Shown in pieces: positions 42,743 to 53,908 of a stretch of DNA of 64,000 nucleotides (its first letter is position 1; every line of letters starts with the position of its first letter). Source of the stretch: Acidobacteriota bacterium (GTDB taxonomy: Bacteria; Acidobacteriota; Terriglobia; Bryobacterales; Bryobacteraceae); assembly GCA_016185425.1 (NCBI GenBank), contig JACPNQ010000024.1:62001-126000 (forward strand). The letters run 5' to 3'. The notes under the pieces are model-generated. The model was not told the DNA's origin and searched no databases. It worked only from the letters and a program-made list of their open reading frames with translations. The translations under genes were made by a program, and so were the position numbers.

Positions 42743-43147
42743 TTAGAGAAGCAGGCGCCGGTGCTCTTTGAGGATGCACCGGTCCATGACGACTTTGATT
42801 CCGGCTTTGCGGGCGCGGTCGGCGGCTTCTTCGTGGATGACGTCTTCCTGGAGCCAGAGGTATTTCACGCCGAGCGCGACAGCCTGGTCAACCACTTCGG
42901 GCACTGCGTCCGGACGGCGGAAGACATCGACGATGTCGATCTTCGCGGGCACCTCCGCGAGCGACGGATAGGCTTTCTCGCCGAGCACTTCGGTCTCCGC
43001 CGGGTTCACGGGGATGATGCGATAGCCGTGCTGCTGGAGGTAGCCGGCGACGCCGTAGCTGGGGCGAAGCCGTTTGCCGGAAAGGCCGACAACGGCGACA
43101 GTCTTGGCTGCGCGGAGCATCTCAACGATATCGGCGTCGTTACTCAT
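42743..43147 (-). CDS. CoA-binding protein (YccU-like)
   Basis: A 134-residue single Rossmann-fold domain of the CoA-binding (succinyl-CoA synthetase-like) family: VAVVGLSGKRLRPSYGVAGYLQQHGYRIIPVNP, then DIVDVFRRPDAVPEVVDQAV and LWLQEDVIHEEAADRARKAGIKVVMDRCILKEH. It probably binds CoA or a related nucleotide; the cellular role is unknown. It overlaps rluB by eight bases and ends the scpA-scpB-rluB run. Confidence 0.88.
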   Translation of the reverse strand: MSNDADIVEMLRAAKTVAVVGLSGKRLRPSYGVAGYLQQHGYRIIPVNPAETEVLGEKAYPSLAEVPAKIDIVDVFRRPDAVPEVVDQAVALGVKYLWLQEDVIHEEAADRARKAGIKVVMDRCILKEHRRLLL

Positions 43148-43877
43148 CTTCTGCGATTTTCAGATGCAGAATGCGGCAGAAACGCGCCACTTCTTTCGGC
43201 GTCAGCGGACGGAATTCGCGCGGCCGCAGCGGGCCGAGCTCGAGAAAGCCGATCTTCACCCGCTTCAGTTTTTCCACCAGCACGCCAAAGGAGCGGAACA
43301 TCATGCGGATCTGATTTTGGCGCCCCTCAACGAGTTGGACTTCGTACCAGGGGTTGATCGCGTGCTTCAGCTTTTTGAGGCCGGCAGGGGCGGTTTTCTT
43401 GCCGCTTAGATATACGCCGCGGCGGAACTGTTCCTCCTGCTCGAGCGTTAGCGACGCCGTGACTTTGACGACGTAGGTCTTGACCAGTTCCGACTTTGCG
43501 GCCATGACAGCCTTGGCGAAGTCGCCGTCGTTGGTCAATAGCAGCAGGCCTTCGGAGTTGTAGTCGAGCCGGCCGACGGGATAGACGCGCTGCTTCACGC
43601 CTCTTAGCAAATCGGCGACGGTGGGGCGGCCTTCGGGGTCACTCATTGTGGTGACTACGCCGACGGGCTTGTTCATGGCGATGTAGTGGAACTCCTGCGG
43701 CGGATGGAGGAGCTTGCCGTCGACTTTGATGTGGTCGACCCCAAACTCGGCCTTCGTGCCGAGCTCCGTGACGATCTTGCCATTTACGGTGACGCGGCCT
43801 TCGACGATTAGCTGTTCCGCCTTACGGCGGCTTGCGATGCCGGCGGAAGAGATGATCTTTTGTAGACGTTCGGGCAT
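43140..43877 (-). CDS. rluB: Pseudouridine synthase RluB family
   Basis: A 245-residue rRNA pseudouridine synthase. The N-terminal S4 RNA-binding domain (LQKIISSAGIASRRKAEQLIVEGRVTVNGK) is followed by the catalytic domain with the RsuA/RluB/E/F signature VGRLDYNSEGLLLLTNDG, whose Asp is the catalytic residue, and then EGRQNQIRMMF. RluB modifies 23S rRNA U2605 in E. coli. It follows scpB, as in many bacteria. Confidence 0.92.
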   Translation of the reverse strand: MPERLQKIISSAGIASRRKAEQLIVEGRVTVNGKIVTELGTKAEFGVDHIKVDGKLLHPPQEFHYIAMNKPVGVVTTMSDPEGRPTVADLLRGVKQRVYPVGRLDYNSEGLLLLTNDGDFAKAVMAAKSELVKTYVVKVTASLTLEQEEQFRRGVYLSGKKTAPAGLKKLKHAINPWYEVQLVEGRQNQIRMMFRSFGVLVEKLKRVKIGFLELGPLRPREFRPLTPKEVARFCRILHLKIAEDE

Positions 43878-43880
43878 GGA

Positions 43881-44672
43881 TCAGGCTTCGCTGGCTGCTT
43901 CGGCTTCCGCAGGTTGTCCGGCGGGCTGCGCGGCCTCGGCCGCTTGTGCTTCGGCGATTGTCGACGGGCCTTCGGCTTCTTCCGGCATCTCGTCCTCGCT
44001 GAATGCCAGGCGCCGCAATTCCTCGAACTCCTTCAATGTTGGCAGTTCATTGACGCTCTTCAGTCCGAACTGGACGAGGAAGTCCTTGGTGGTCTTGTAG
44101 AGGATCGGCTTTCCGATGACGTTTTTGCGCCCCGCGGTGGTGATGAGCTTGCGATCGAGCAGCGTCTTCAACACACCCGCTCCCTGTACGCCGCGGATCT
44201 CCATGATCTCCGGCGCGGTGATGGGCTGCTTGTACGCGATCACGGCGAGAGTTTCCAGCGCCGCGCCGGTGAGCTTGAACGACGGCTTCAGGTTCTTGAC
44301 AAACTGGCGAACGGCTTCGTGGTGCTCGGGCTTCGTGGCCATTTTGAAGCCGCCGGCGATCTCACGAATCTGCAATCCGCGCCCGGGGCGGGAGAACTCC
44401 TCGACCAGCTCGCCCAGCGCGGCATCGACGCGTTCCTGCGACTGCTGCAACGCCTGCGCGATCTGTTTCGATTCCAGCGGCTCGTCGGTAATGTAGATGA
44501 CCGCTTCGAGGATCGCCTTTAACTCAACGTCGGAGAACTCCATTGCCACCGGGGCGGATTCTTCCGCTTCCCCTGCAACAGGGGCCGCGTCCCCCGCTGG
44601 AGCCGTTTCTTCGTCCGTCGTCAACGGTTGTTCCACCGCCTCTTGCGGCGGCTGAACTTCTTCCGGTTCCAT
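43881..44672 (-). CDS. scpB: Segregation and condensation protein B
   Basis: Subunit of the SMC-ScpAB condensin complex. The winged-helix pair is seen in LKAILEAVIYITDEPLESKQIAQAL and KLTGAALETLAVIAYKQPITAPEIMEIRGV...LLDRKLITTAGRK, the ScpB core. There is an acidic, disordered N-terminal extension of about 45 residues and an Ala/Glu-rich C-terminal tail of about 40 residues, so 263 aa is longer than the usual 190-200. It is three bases after scpA. Confidence 0.93.
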   Translation of the reverse strand: MEPEEVQPPQEAVEQPLTTDEETAPAGDAAPVAGEAEESAPVAMEFSDVELKAILEAVIYITDEPLESKQIAQALQQSQERVDAALGELVEEFSRPGRGLQIREIAGGFKMATKPEHHEAVRQFVKNLKPSFKLTGAALETLAVIAYKQPITAPEIMEIRGVQGAGVLKTLLDRKLITTAGRKNVIGKPILYKTTKDFLVQFGLKSVNELPTLKEFEELRRLAFSEDEMPEEAEGPSTIAEAQAAEAAQPAGQPAEAEAASEA

Positions 44673-44675
44673 CGC

Positions 44676-45479
44676 TTACTTGTATTCCTCTTCCAGCCGC
44701 GCAACCGACTCATCGTTCGCGGCGAATTCTTCAAAGCCGGTATGGCGCGTGATGCCGATGTCGCCAAACGCTTCCTGCTGCACAAGCCGTACGGCTTGGT
44801 TCTTCACCATCTCCAGGATGGCGAGAAACAGCACGATCATCGCCGATCGGGTGTGCTGGCGCTCGAAGAGCCCGGTGGCCGAGATCGATTCGCCCTTCCG
44901 TGCATGCTCCAGCACTTTCCGCAATAGTTGGATCATGTCGGGGACAGTAACGTCCTCCTTGTTGACCTCAAATTGCGGGCGGTTTTTGGCGCGCTCGAGG
45001 ACTTTCTGCAGAGTCTGCACAAGGTCGAACAATGTAACCGAGAGGCCGGGCTCCTCTTCGTCGTTGAGGAAATCCTTCATCGCGGGATTGGACCAGGCGG
45101 CCTCTTCGAGCAGGCGTTTCTGCTGCAGCATTTCGGCGGCGTTTTTGAACCGTTCATGCTCCAGAAGGCGATCGACCAGTTCCTGCCGCGGGTCCTCTTG
45201 CGGATCCATTTTTTCGAGCTCGGGATCGCGTGGGAGCAGCACCTTCGACTTGATGTGAATCAGTGTCGCGGCCATGTACACGAACTCCGCACCCAGTTCC
45301 ATGTCGAGCTCCATCGCCTTCTGCACGTACTCCAGGTACTGGGAGGTGATCTGGGCGATGGGGATGTCGTGGATGTTGATCTGGTGCTTGCGGATCAGGT
45401 CGAGCAGGAGGTCCAACGGACCTTCATACTGTTCCAAATGGACATGGAGCGGCGACGACACTACATTCCAGGGTACCAC
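44676..45479 (-). CDS. scpA: Segregation and condensation protein A
   Basis: The kleisin of SMC-ScpAB, which bridges the SMC heads during chromosome compaction. N-terminal motif YEGPLDLLLDLIRKHQINIHDIPIAQIT, then MAATLIHIKSKVLLP, and a winged-helix C-terminus (SAMIVLFLAILEMVKNQAVRLVQQEAFGDI). 267 aa is normal. The start is GTG 45479 or GTG 45461. First gene of scpA-scpB-rluB-CoA-binding. Confidence 0.93.
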   Translation of the reverse strand: MVPWNVVSSPLHVHLEQYEGPLDLLLDLIRKHQINIHDIPIAQITSQYLEYVQKAMELDMELGAEFVYMAATLIHIKSKVLLPRDPELEKMDPQEDPRQELVDRLLEHERFKNAAEMLQQKRLLEEAAWSNPAMKDFLNDEEEPGLSVTLFDLVQTLQKVLERAKNRPQFEVNKEDVTVPDMIQLLRKVLEHARKGESISATGLFERQHTRSAMIVLFLAILEMVKNQAVRLVQQEAFGDIGITRHTGFEEFAANDESVARLEEEYK

Positions 45480-45518
45480 GCCCCGCCCGGTCGAAAAAGC
45501 AGAGAAAACCCCATAAAA

Positions 45519-47558
45519 TCAGGGTTTTGCGGCTGGCTTTTTGGTCCACTCGGTGATCCAGTCCAGGAAGTTCCTGTGCCAGACCACGCTATTCTGCGGC
45601 TTCAGAATCCAGTGCCCTTCGTCGGGGAAGAGGAGCATCTTGGAAGGCACCTTCTTCATTTGCAGACCGGTGAATAGCTGCAGACCCTGGCCCACTGGGA
45701 CGCGGTAGTCCTGCTCGCCGTGGATGACGAGGGTCGGGGTCTGGAAGTCGTTCACGAAGTAGCTGGGTGACCATTTTGCATAGACCTCCGGGTTGTCCCA
45801 CGGCATGCCGCGGAACTCCCACATGGGGAACCAGAGCTCCTCCGTTTCGCCCGCCATGCTGCGCAGGTCGTATACGCCGGCGTGGCTGACCAGCGCTTTG
45901 AAGCGGTTGGAATGGCCGAGGATCCAGTTGACCATGTACCCGCCGAAACTCCCCCCGGCGGCCGCGAACCGGTCGGCATCGGCCCATGGCTGCGCCGCGA
46001 TGCCGTCGACGGCGGCCATGATGTCCTCGTAGACCTTGCCGCCCCAATCGTTGTTGATATCGTCCGTGTACTTTTGCCCGTAGCCTGTCGAGCCGCGCGG
46101 GTTTGGCATCACCACTACGAAACCGGCGGCGGCGAAGATCTGCGGGTTCCAGCGGTAGCTCCAGGACTCGTGCCACGCGCCCTGCGGCCCGCCATGAATA
46201 AAAAACAGAACCGGGTATTTTTGCTTGGGGTCGAAATCGGCGGGTTTCAACACGAAGCTGTGGACCTTGGCGCCTTCGGCGCCCGGAGAGTTGAAATCTT
46301 CGAAAGCGGGCAGGGTCAGCGTCGAGAGCAGGCTCTCGTTGAATCGTGTCATCGGCTCGGGCTTATTGTCGGCGGAGTTGACGCGATAGATCTCGACGGG
46401 TTTAGAGCCGGTCTGCATGGTGTAGATCATCGTCTTGCCGTCGGGAGTTAGCTGCACGTCGTCATACGTGGCGCTCCCGGAGACAATGGAACGCGCGCCG
46501 CCGTTGCCGTTGATCGCCAGCATTTGAATGCCTTGGCGGCCGCGATCTTCGACGGTGAAAAAGAGGCGGGTGGAGTCGGGCGACCAGTAGATGCTTTCTA
46601 CGCTCCGGTCGAGCGTCTCCGTGAGATCCCTGACCGCACCCTCCTTGCGCTTGATGACGAACATTCGCCAGCGGTCGCTCTCATATCCGGCGGTCTTCTG
46701 GCCTCGCCAGGCGATCCAATTCCCATCGGGTGAGTAGACTGGGCCGACATCCGCGCCTGCCGTCGCGGTGATCTTTCGCGGTTCCCCGCCATCCGCGGCG
46801 ACCGTCCAGAGATCGCTATTAGTGGAGAGGGCCTGCTCATTCTCGCCGTTCATGACGTAGCAAACTTCATTGCCGTCCGGGGCGATCGCGTAGCCGTCCT
46901 GGCCGCCGAGCGAGAATGTGGGGACATCGAAGCGGCCAGGTGTAAGGTCCTTGACCTCACCGCCGTCGACGCCGGTCACCATCAGGTGACTACGCCGTTT
47001 GGAACTCCATTGATTCCAATGCCGGTAGAGCAGGGAGGTAAAGATGCGCGCCTTGCTTTTGTTGTCCTGTTCCTCTTTGAGCGTGCGTGCGTTGCAAGCT
47101 TCGTCCGGACAGTCGGGATAGACCTCGCTCAAGAACAGCAGGCGTTTGCCGTCCGGGAAGAATGACACGCCCGATGCTTCCGTGGCGAGTTTCGTCACCT
47201 GTCTCTGAGCCGAGCCGTCGGCCTTCATCAACCAGATCTGCGATGCTCCTCCGCGCGTCGAAACAAAAGCGATCTGCTTGGAATCCGGCGACCAGCGGGG
47301 GCGTTCATTGCTGCCTTCGGTCGTAAGGGCGCGGGGCGTGCCGCCGTTTAGCGGCACGGTGTAGACTTGCGTGGTCTTCTTATTTGCCGCCAGGTCGACG
47401 CTCTGAGAGGCGAATGCCAGCGTCTTGCCGTCGGGCGAAAGCTGCGGATCCGAAATCCTCTGGATACGCATCATTGTTTCGATATCGAGACCGGGCGCGC
47501 CAACGAGCGGCGCCGCCAGCGAAAGGCACAGGAGCCAATACCGCAGCATAGTTTTCAT
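45519..47558 (-). CDS. Prolyl-oligopeptidase family (S9) peptidase, exported
   Basis: A 679-residue serine peptidase of family S9 (acylaminoacyl/dipeptidyl peptidase type). The signal peptide is MKTMLRYWLLCLSLAAPLVGA. A propeller of PD40/WD40-like blades follows (ISDPQLSPDGKTLAFAS, PRWSPDSKQIAFVS, GPVYSPDGNWIAW). The C-terminal hydrolase domain carries FIHGGPQGAW, nucleophile GGSFGGYMVNW, Asp in HGEQDYRVP and His in DEGHWI. The propeller limits substrates to peptides. The start at ATG 47558 is chosen for the signal peptide; the longer frame runs over the divergent gene. Confidence 0.93.
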   Translation of the reverse strand: MKTMLRYWLLCLSLAAPLVGAPGLDIETMMRIQRISDPQLSPDGKTLAFASQSVDLAANKKTTQVYTVPLNGGTPRALTTEGSNERPRWSPDSKQIAFVSTRGGASQIWLMKADGSAQRQVTKLATEASGVSFFPDGKRLLFLSEVYPDCPDEACNARTLKEEQDNKSKARIFTSLLYRHWNQWSSKRRSHLMVTGVDGGEVKDLTPGRFDVPTFSLGGQDGYAIAPDGNEVCYVMNGENEQALSTNSDLWTVAADGGEPRKITATAGADVGPVYSPDGNWIAWRGQKTAGYESDRWRMFVIKRKEGAVRDLTETLDRSVESIYWSPDSTRLFFTVEDRGRQGIQMLAINGNGGARSIVSGSATYDDVQLTPDGKTMIYTMQTGSKPVEIYRVNSADNKPEPMTRFNESLLSTLTLPAFEDFNSPGAEGAKVHSFVLKPADFDPKQKYPVLFFIHGGPQGAWHESWSYRWNPQIFAAAGFVVVMPNPRGSTGYGQKYTDDINNDWGGKVYEDIMAAVDGIAAQPWADADRFAAAGGSFGGYMVNWILGHSNRFKALVSHAGVYDLRSMAGETEELWFPMWEFRGMPWDNPEVYAKWSPSYFVNDFQTPTLVIHGEQDYRVPVGQGLQLFTGLQMKKVPSKMLLFPDEGHWILKPQNSVVWHRNFLDWITEWTKKPAAKP

Positions 47559-47620
47559 TGTAGATGACGGCCCGTTCGCGAACGTTACAGAAACAGGGCG
47601 ATAATAGACAGTTTGGCCCC

Positions 47621-48139
47621 ATGATCCGAGCATTTGCAGGCACAATTCCCAAGATCGCGCCGTCCGCCTGGGTGGACCCGGCGGCTGTGGTCATCGGCGA
47701 TGTCACCATCGGCGAGCGTTCGAGCGTCTGGCCGAATGCAGTCATCCGCGGCGACGTGAACAGGATTACGATCGGCGACGAATCGAATGTGCAGGACGGC
47801 TCCGTGCTGCATGTAGAGCACGCGCTGTATGAACTGACGCTCGGTAACCGCGTGACTGTGGGCCACTCGGTCGTTCTGCACGGTTGCACGGTGGAGGACG
47901 ATTCGCTGATCGGTATCGGCGCGATAGTGCTGAACGGCGCGCGGATCGGCAAAGGATCGGTAATCGCCGCGGGCGCCCTGGTGCCCGAAGGCATGGAGAT
48001 TCCGCCAGGCTCCCTGGCGATGGGGGTGCCGGCGAAGGTACGCCGTACCGTCACGCCGGAAGAGCAAGAGCGCTTCCGGGTGAATGCCCAACACTATGTG
48101 GAGCTGCGCGAGAAGTACCGTAACGAACCCGCGCTGTAA
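47621..48139 (+). CDS. Gamma-class carbonic anhydrase family protein
   Basis: A 172-residue left-handed beta-helix protein of the gamma-carbonic anhydrase/YrdA family. Hexapeptide repeats run through the sequence (VVIGDVTIGERSSVWPNAVIRGD, IGIGAIVLNGARIGKGSVIAAGALV). The zinc histidines are in VLHVEH and VGHSVVLHGC; NVQDGSVLH is the family mark. May hydrate CO2 or act as an acyl-transferase-like scaffold. ATG 47621 is used. Its neighbour hisS follows 12 bases later. Confidence 0.88.
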   Translation: MIRAFAGTIPKIAPSAWVDPAAVVIGDVTIGERSSVWPNAVIRGDVNRITIGDESNVQDGSVLHVEHALYELTLGNRVTVGHSVVLHGCTVEDDSLIGIGAIVLNGARIGKGSVIAAGALVPEGMEIPPGSLAMGVPAKVRRTVTPEEQERFRVNAQHYVELREKYRNEPAL

Positions 48140-48151
48140 AAGAAAATCATC

Positions 48152-49402
48152 ATGAGTATTCGCGCCGTTAAAGGCACAAGAGACATTCTTCCGCCCGCGT
48201 CCGCGGTGTGGAACGAGATTGAAGAAAACTCCCGCCGCGTCTTCCGCACGTTTAACGTTCACGAGATTCGCACGCCGATTTTCGAGGAAACCGCGCTTTT
48301 TTCGCGCGGCGTGGGTGAAGAGACCGATATTGTTTCGAAGGAGATGTATTCGTTCGACGACCGCGATGGCACCTCGTTGACGCTGCGGCCGGAGAACACG
48401 GCATCGGTGATTCGCGCGTATATCGAGCACCGGATGGACCAGATCGCGGGCGTGAAAAAGCTCTATTACATCGGTCCGATGTTTCGACGCGAGCGGCCGC
48501 AGAAAGGACGATACCGTCAGTTTTCACAGATCGGCGCGGAAGTGATTGGCTCCGATTCACCGGCCGTGGACGCTGAGGTGATTGAACTTGTCGCTTCGCT
48601 GTTGGAGGCAAACGGCGTGAGGGGATCGCGGCTGTTGATCAACTCCGTCGGCGACCCGGATTCGCGCGGACGCTACATCGCGCGGTTGAAGGCGGACCTG
48701 GAACAGCACCTGCCCGCGCTTTCGGCCGACTCGCAACGCCGCGCGGTGACGAATCCGCTGCGCGTACTCGATTCGAAGGACCCGCAGGATCAGCCGATTG
48801 TCGAGAAATTGCCCAGTATTCACGAGTATTTGAACGATGCCTGCCGCGAGCATTTTGCGGCGGTGTGCCGGTATCTGGACGACCGCGATATTGCGTATGA
48901 GGTGACGCCGCGGCTGGTGCGCGGGCTCGATTACTACACGCACACGACGTTTGAGTTCTTGCACGGCGCGCTGGGGGCGCAGAACGCGATTTGCGGCGGA
49001 GGACGGTACAACGGATTGGCGGAGGCGCTGGGATCGAAAGTACCGGCGCCGGGAATAGGCTTTTCTATTGGCGAGGACCGCCTTGTGATGGCTGTGGAGG
49101 AGGCGCGCGGCGGCCTGGCCGCCTTGTCGCTGCCATTGTTCATCGCGCCAATGACGGAGGCGGCGTTCCGGAGGGGGGCGCTGATCGCGCGGAGATTGCG
49201 CGGCGCGGAAGTGGCCGTGGAAGTGGCGCCGCCGGCGAAGCTGAAACGGCTAATGGAGTTGGCGAACAAAGCCAACGCGCGCTACACGCTTCTGATCGGC
49301 GATGACGAGCTGGCACAGGGCCATTATGGCCTGAAAAACATGGCGAGCGGCGAGCAGCGTCCGGTGGCTGAGGACGAATTGCTCGCTATACTGAAGGGAT
49401 AG
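48152..49402 (+). CDS. hisS: Histidine-tRNA ligase
   Basis: A 416-residue class II aminoacyl-tRNA synthetase. Motif 1/2 regions are present (GTRDILPP at the N-terminus, RPENTASVIRAYIEHRM, then YIGPMFRRERPQKGRYRQFSQIGAEVIG), the histidine-specific motif RGLDYYTHTTFEF, and motif 3 GIGFSIGEDRLVMA. The C-terminal anticodon-binding domain (LPLFIAPMTEAAFRRG) is intact. Follows the carbonic anhydrase gene and precedes aspS, a common hisS-aspS pairing. Confidence 0.95.
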   Translation: MSIRAVKGTRDILPPASAVWNEIEENSRRVFRTFNVHEIRTPIFEETALFSRGVGEETDIVSKEMYSFDDRDGTSLTLRPENTASVIRAYIEHRMDQIAGVKKLYYIGPMFRRERPQKGRYRQFSQIGAEVIGSDSPAVDAEVIELVASLLEANGVRGSRLLINSVGDPDSRGRYIARLKADLEQHLPALSADSQRRAVTNPLRVLDSKDPQDQPIVEKLPSIHEYLNDACREHFAAVCRYLDDRDIAYEVTPRLVRGLDYYTHTTFEFLHGALGAQNAICGGGRYNGLAEALGSKVPAPGIGFSIGEDRLVMAVEEARGGLAALSLPLFIAPMTEAAFRRGALIARRLRGAEVAVEVAPPAKLKRLMELANKANARYTLLIGDDELAQGHYGLKNMASGEQRPVAEDELLAILKG

Positions 49403-49455
49403 GCTTTCGCGAAAATCCCGCCAAAGAGCCTCTTCCTCGCAAACCCAAACAAGTC

Positions 49456-51246
<1,791 letters not shown>

Positions 51247-51411
51247 GCAATTTGCATTCGGCGAGGGCTGCGTCTAAGATCAGCCCGTCGCGCCTTACAG
51301 CGTGATAGGTGCCACTGAATTCGGACCAGTCTTCGCCGCGCGGGCCGCCGTCGCGCCATGTCTTTTACACCACGGGTGAAACGTGCCCGGCCCTCTTCAT
51401 ATGGCCACCCT

Positions 51412-51840
51412 TCAGCGGGCCCATCGGCTGAGGTAGGCCTCTTCAGCGAGTTGCTGTTGCTCTTTTTCGTGCTCGACTTGCCAGCGGGCGAGAGATTTTT
51501 CCTTTAGGCGGACGAGCAGCGTCCGGTCCCGTTCGGCCGCTTGCCAAGCCGCCCGCCGTTCGGCCAGGCGGCGGGAAATTGCGGAAGCCTCCTGCGCCAT
51601 TCGCGCGCGGCGCCGATGGGCGGCCGCGCGGAAGCGGTCGAGAGCAAGTAAGTCGGCCGGTATTATCTCTCCTTCGGCCGCCGCGGCTTCCGCGGCACGC
51701 ACTTCCTCGACGAGAGCCTGTTGTTGAAGCTGATTGACATTCCATTCCTCCTGTACGGCCCGCAGCGCCCACTCGGCGGCCTCGACGCCGCGTTCTCGCA
51801 GCTCCAGCGCCGTTTGCATCGAGAACCGGAACTTCTTCAA
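51412..51840 (-). CDS. fliJ: Flagellar export protein FliJ
   Basis: A 142-residue coiled-coil protein. FliJ is the chaperone-like stalk that links the FliI ATPase to the export gate. The start KKFRFSMQTALELRERGVEAAE is the family pattern, followed by an Ala/Arg/Glu-rich helix to the end. Low sequence identity is normal for FliJ. It overlaps fliI by four bases (ATGA), which strengthens the call. Last gene of the run; 165 bp follow without an evident gene. Confidence 0.82.
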   Translation of the reverse strand: MKKFRFSMQTALELRERGVEAAEWALRAVQEEWNVNQLQQQALVEEVRAAEAAAAEGEIIPADLLALDRFRAAAHRRRARMAQEASAISRRLAERRAAWQAAERDRTLLVRLKEKSLARWQVEHEKEQQQLAEEAYLSRWAR

Positions 51841-53186
51841 GCCATCGCTCCGGCCAAACGGTCAAGTGCATGGAGTGTTTCCTCGCGGGGCACTCTTAAT
51901 CCGGCGTCCTGCTTTAGAAACGATTCAAGTTGCGGACGCGTGCGAATGGCGGCGTCGAGTACCGGATTCGAACCCGCCGCGTAAGCGCCGAGGTTGATCA
52001 GGTCCTCCGATCGGCGGTACGATGCCATTGCCTCCCGTACCTTCCGGGCATTCGCCTTCTGTTCCTGCGTCGATACCGCGCCCGACAATCGGCTGACCGA
52101 CTGCAGAATGTCGATAGCAGGATAGTGGCCCGCCGCTCCAAGTTCGCGCGAGAGGATGATGTGGCCGTCAAGGATGCCGCGCACGGCATCGCAAATGGGT
52201 TCATTGAAATCGTCGCCTTCCACGAGGACAGTGAACAGACCCGTGATCGAGCCGCCTTCAAAGTTTCCGGCGCGCTCGAAGATGCGCGGCAGCAGATTAA
52301 ACACGGAAGGAGGATAGCCTTTTTGACTTGGCGGTTCGCCGGCGGCTAAACCGATTTCGCGTTGTGCCATAGCCAGCCGTGTGACGGAGTCCATCACGAG
52401 CAGCACGTCGGCGCCTTCGTCGCGAAAATACTCGCTTATGGCGAGCGCCACGAAGGCGGCGCGTAATCGCAGCGGCGCCGGCTGGTCTGATGTCGCGCAG
52501 ATCACTACCGATCGCGCCAACCCTTCCGGGCCCAACTCGTGCTCGATGAAACCGCGGACCTCCCTGTTTCGTTCGCCGATCAACGCCAACACGCTGACAT
52601 CGGCGGCGTTGTGTTTTGACATCGCTCCAAGCAAGGTGCTCTTTCCTACCCCACTGCCGCCGAAGATCCCGATGCGCTGCCCCTTGCCGCACGGCAGCAT
52701 TCCGTCGATCGCGCGAATTCCGGTAACGAGCGGGTCCGTGATCGAAGGTCGCGACAGCGGTCCCGGCGGGGCAGTGTAGAGCGGATACGCATCGGCTGCG
52801 TCGATCATGGGGCCGCCGTCCATCGGCCTGCCGAACCCATCGAGCACGCGTCCGAGCAGTGCCTTCCCGGCGGGTACGCGCGCCGCCGCCGTCCGCGCGA
52901 TGATGGTGTCGCCAAGTTGTAGTCCGTCCGTCTCCTCCAGCGGCATCGACAGCAACCGGCCGTTCCGGAAGCCGATTACTTGCGTACGGACGCGCCGGCT
53001 CCCGGAAAGGATGATCTCGCAGAAATCACCGAGCCCCGCGGCCGGTCCTTCCGATTCGACAAGAAGTCCGGCAACTTGGGTGACCTTTCCGCTGCTGCGG
53101 TACGGCGCGATACGCTCCAGATCGCCCAGATAAGGCGCAGCGATGAAGCGATCGGGTAGGGAGTTGGTTGCGGGATGCAGAGTCAT
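51837..53186 (-). CDS. fliI: Flagellum-specific ATPase FliI
   Basis: A 449-residue ATPase of the F1-beta type that energises flagellar protein export. Motifs: GKVTQVAGLLVESEGP at the N-domain, RVLDGFGRPMDGG, Walker A GIFGGSGVGKSTLLG, Walker B VLLVMDSVTRLAMAQREIGLAAGEPPSQKGYPPSVF and DGHIILSREL. All catalytic elements are present. It overlaps fliH and fliJ by four bases each. Confidence 0.95.
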   Translation of the reverse strand: MTLHPATNSLPDRFIAAPYLGDLERIAPYRSSGKVTQVAGLLVESEGPAAGLGDFCEIILSGSRRVRTQVIGFRNGRLLSMPLEETDGLQLGDTIIARTAAARVPAGKALLGRVLDGFGRPMDGGPMIDAADAYPLYTAPPGPLSRPSITDPLVTGIRAIDGMLPCGKGQRIGIFGGSGVGKSTLLGAMSKHNAADVSVLALIGERNREVRGFIEHELGPEGLARSVVICATSDQPAPLRLRAAFVALAISEYFRDEGADVLLVMDSVTRLAMAQREIGLAAGEPPSQKGYPPSVFNLLPRIFERAGNFEGGSITGLFTVLVEGDDFNEPICDAVRGILDGHIILSRELGAAGHYPAIDILQSVSRLSGAVSTQEQKANARKVREAMASYRRSEDLINLGAYAAGSNPVLDAAIRTRPQLESFLKQDAGLRVPREETLHALDRLAGAMA

Positions 53187-53899
53187 TGGGATTTGTGCGT
53201 GGCGATACGGTCGGCAAAACCATTCTCGATTTCGGCGAGCTGTGTCTGAATGCTGGCGTCCACCTGCCCGCGCCTGGTGTCAACGACGACCGTGCCGCGC
53301 TCGAGGGTCCGGTCGCCGGTGATTTCAACAGGATCGGGCAGGCCGAGTGCGGCGACCTGTGCGGAAACGATCGGGGCATCGTCCTGCGAAACCCGGATGC
53401 AAAGGACTTCCGACCGGTTGATTGTTTCGAGCGCCGCCTTGAGCACGCCGAGCAGCGAGTGGGGATCCACTGTCAGCTCCCGCCGCAGAATTTTCCGCGC
53501 AACCGCCAGCGCCAATTTGATCAATTCCGGTTCCGATTCCCTACGGAAACGCGCACGATACGTCGCCAGTTCACCGATCGACGACGCCAGTCGCGCTACT
53601 TGCGGTTGCATAGCTTCGGCCGCTGCGGCCGAAGCTATGCGCTCCCCTTCAGCCCGCCCTTCCCGCCGTCCCGCTTCCGTGCGTCGCGGCAACTCGGATT
53701 CCAGCTCCTGAATCCGGCGTTCCAACACCTGGATGCGCTGCATGGCGCTTTCAAGTTCAATGGAACCACCAGGCCCGACCCGGCCGCTGAATGGGTCATT
53801 GGGCGACGCGGTGGCGTTCACCGGCTCGCCCAATGCCGTCATCCAATGGACCGGCTCCACTACCGAAAGCTTCTGGCCTGTCAGCACTCGCGATGGCAT
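53183..53899 (-). CDS. fliH: Flagellar assembly protein FliH
   Basis: A 238-residue protein, FliH by position and shape: N-terminal poorly conserved stretch, coiled coil (about 65-105, RIQELESELPRRTEAGRREGRAEGER), then the C-terminal HrpE/FliH domain with LIKLALAVARKILRRELTVDP and IRVSQDDAPIVSA. FliH regulates the FliI ATPase. The region 178-238 is acidic. Located between fliG and fliI, as in the standard order. Confidence 0.82.
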   Translation of the reverse strand: MPSRVLTGQKLSVVEPVHWMTALGEPVNATASPNDPFSGRVGPGGSIELESAMQRIQVLERRIQELESELPRRTEAGRREGRAEGERIASAAAAEAMQPQVARLASSIGELATYRARFRRESEPELIKLALAVARKILRRELTVDPHSLLGVLKAALETINRSEVLCIRVSQDDAPIVSAQVAALGLPDPVEITGDRTLERGTVVVDTRRGQVDASIQTQLAEIENGFADRIATHKSQ

Positions 53900-53908
53900 G
53901 GTTGTCCG

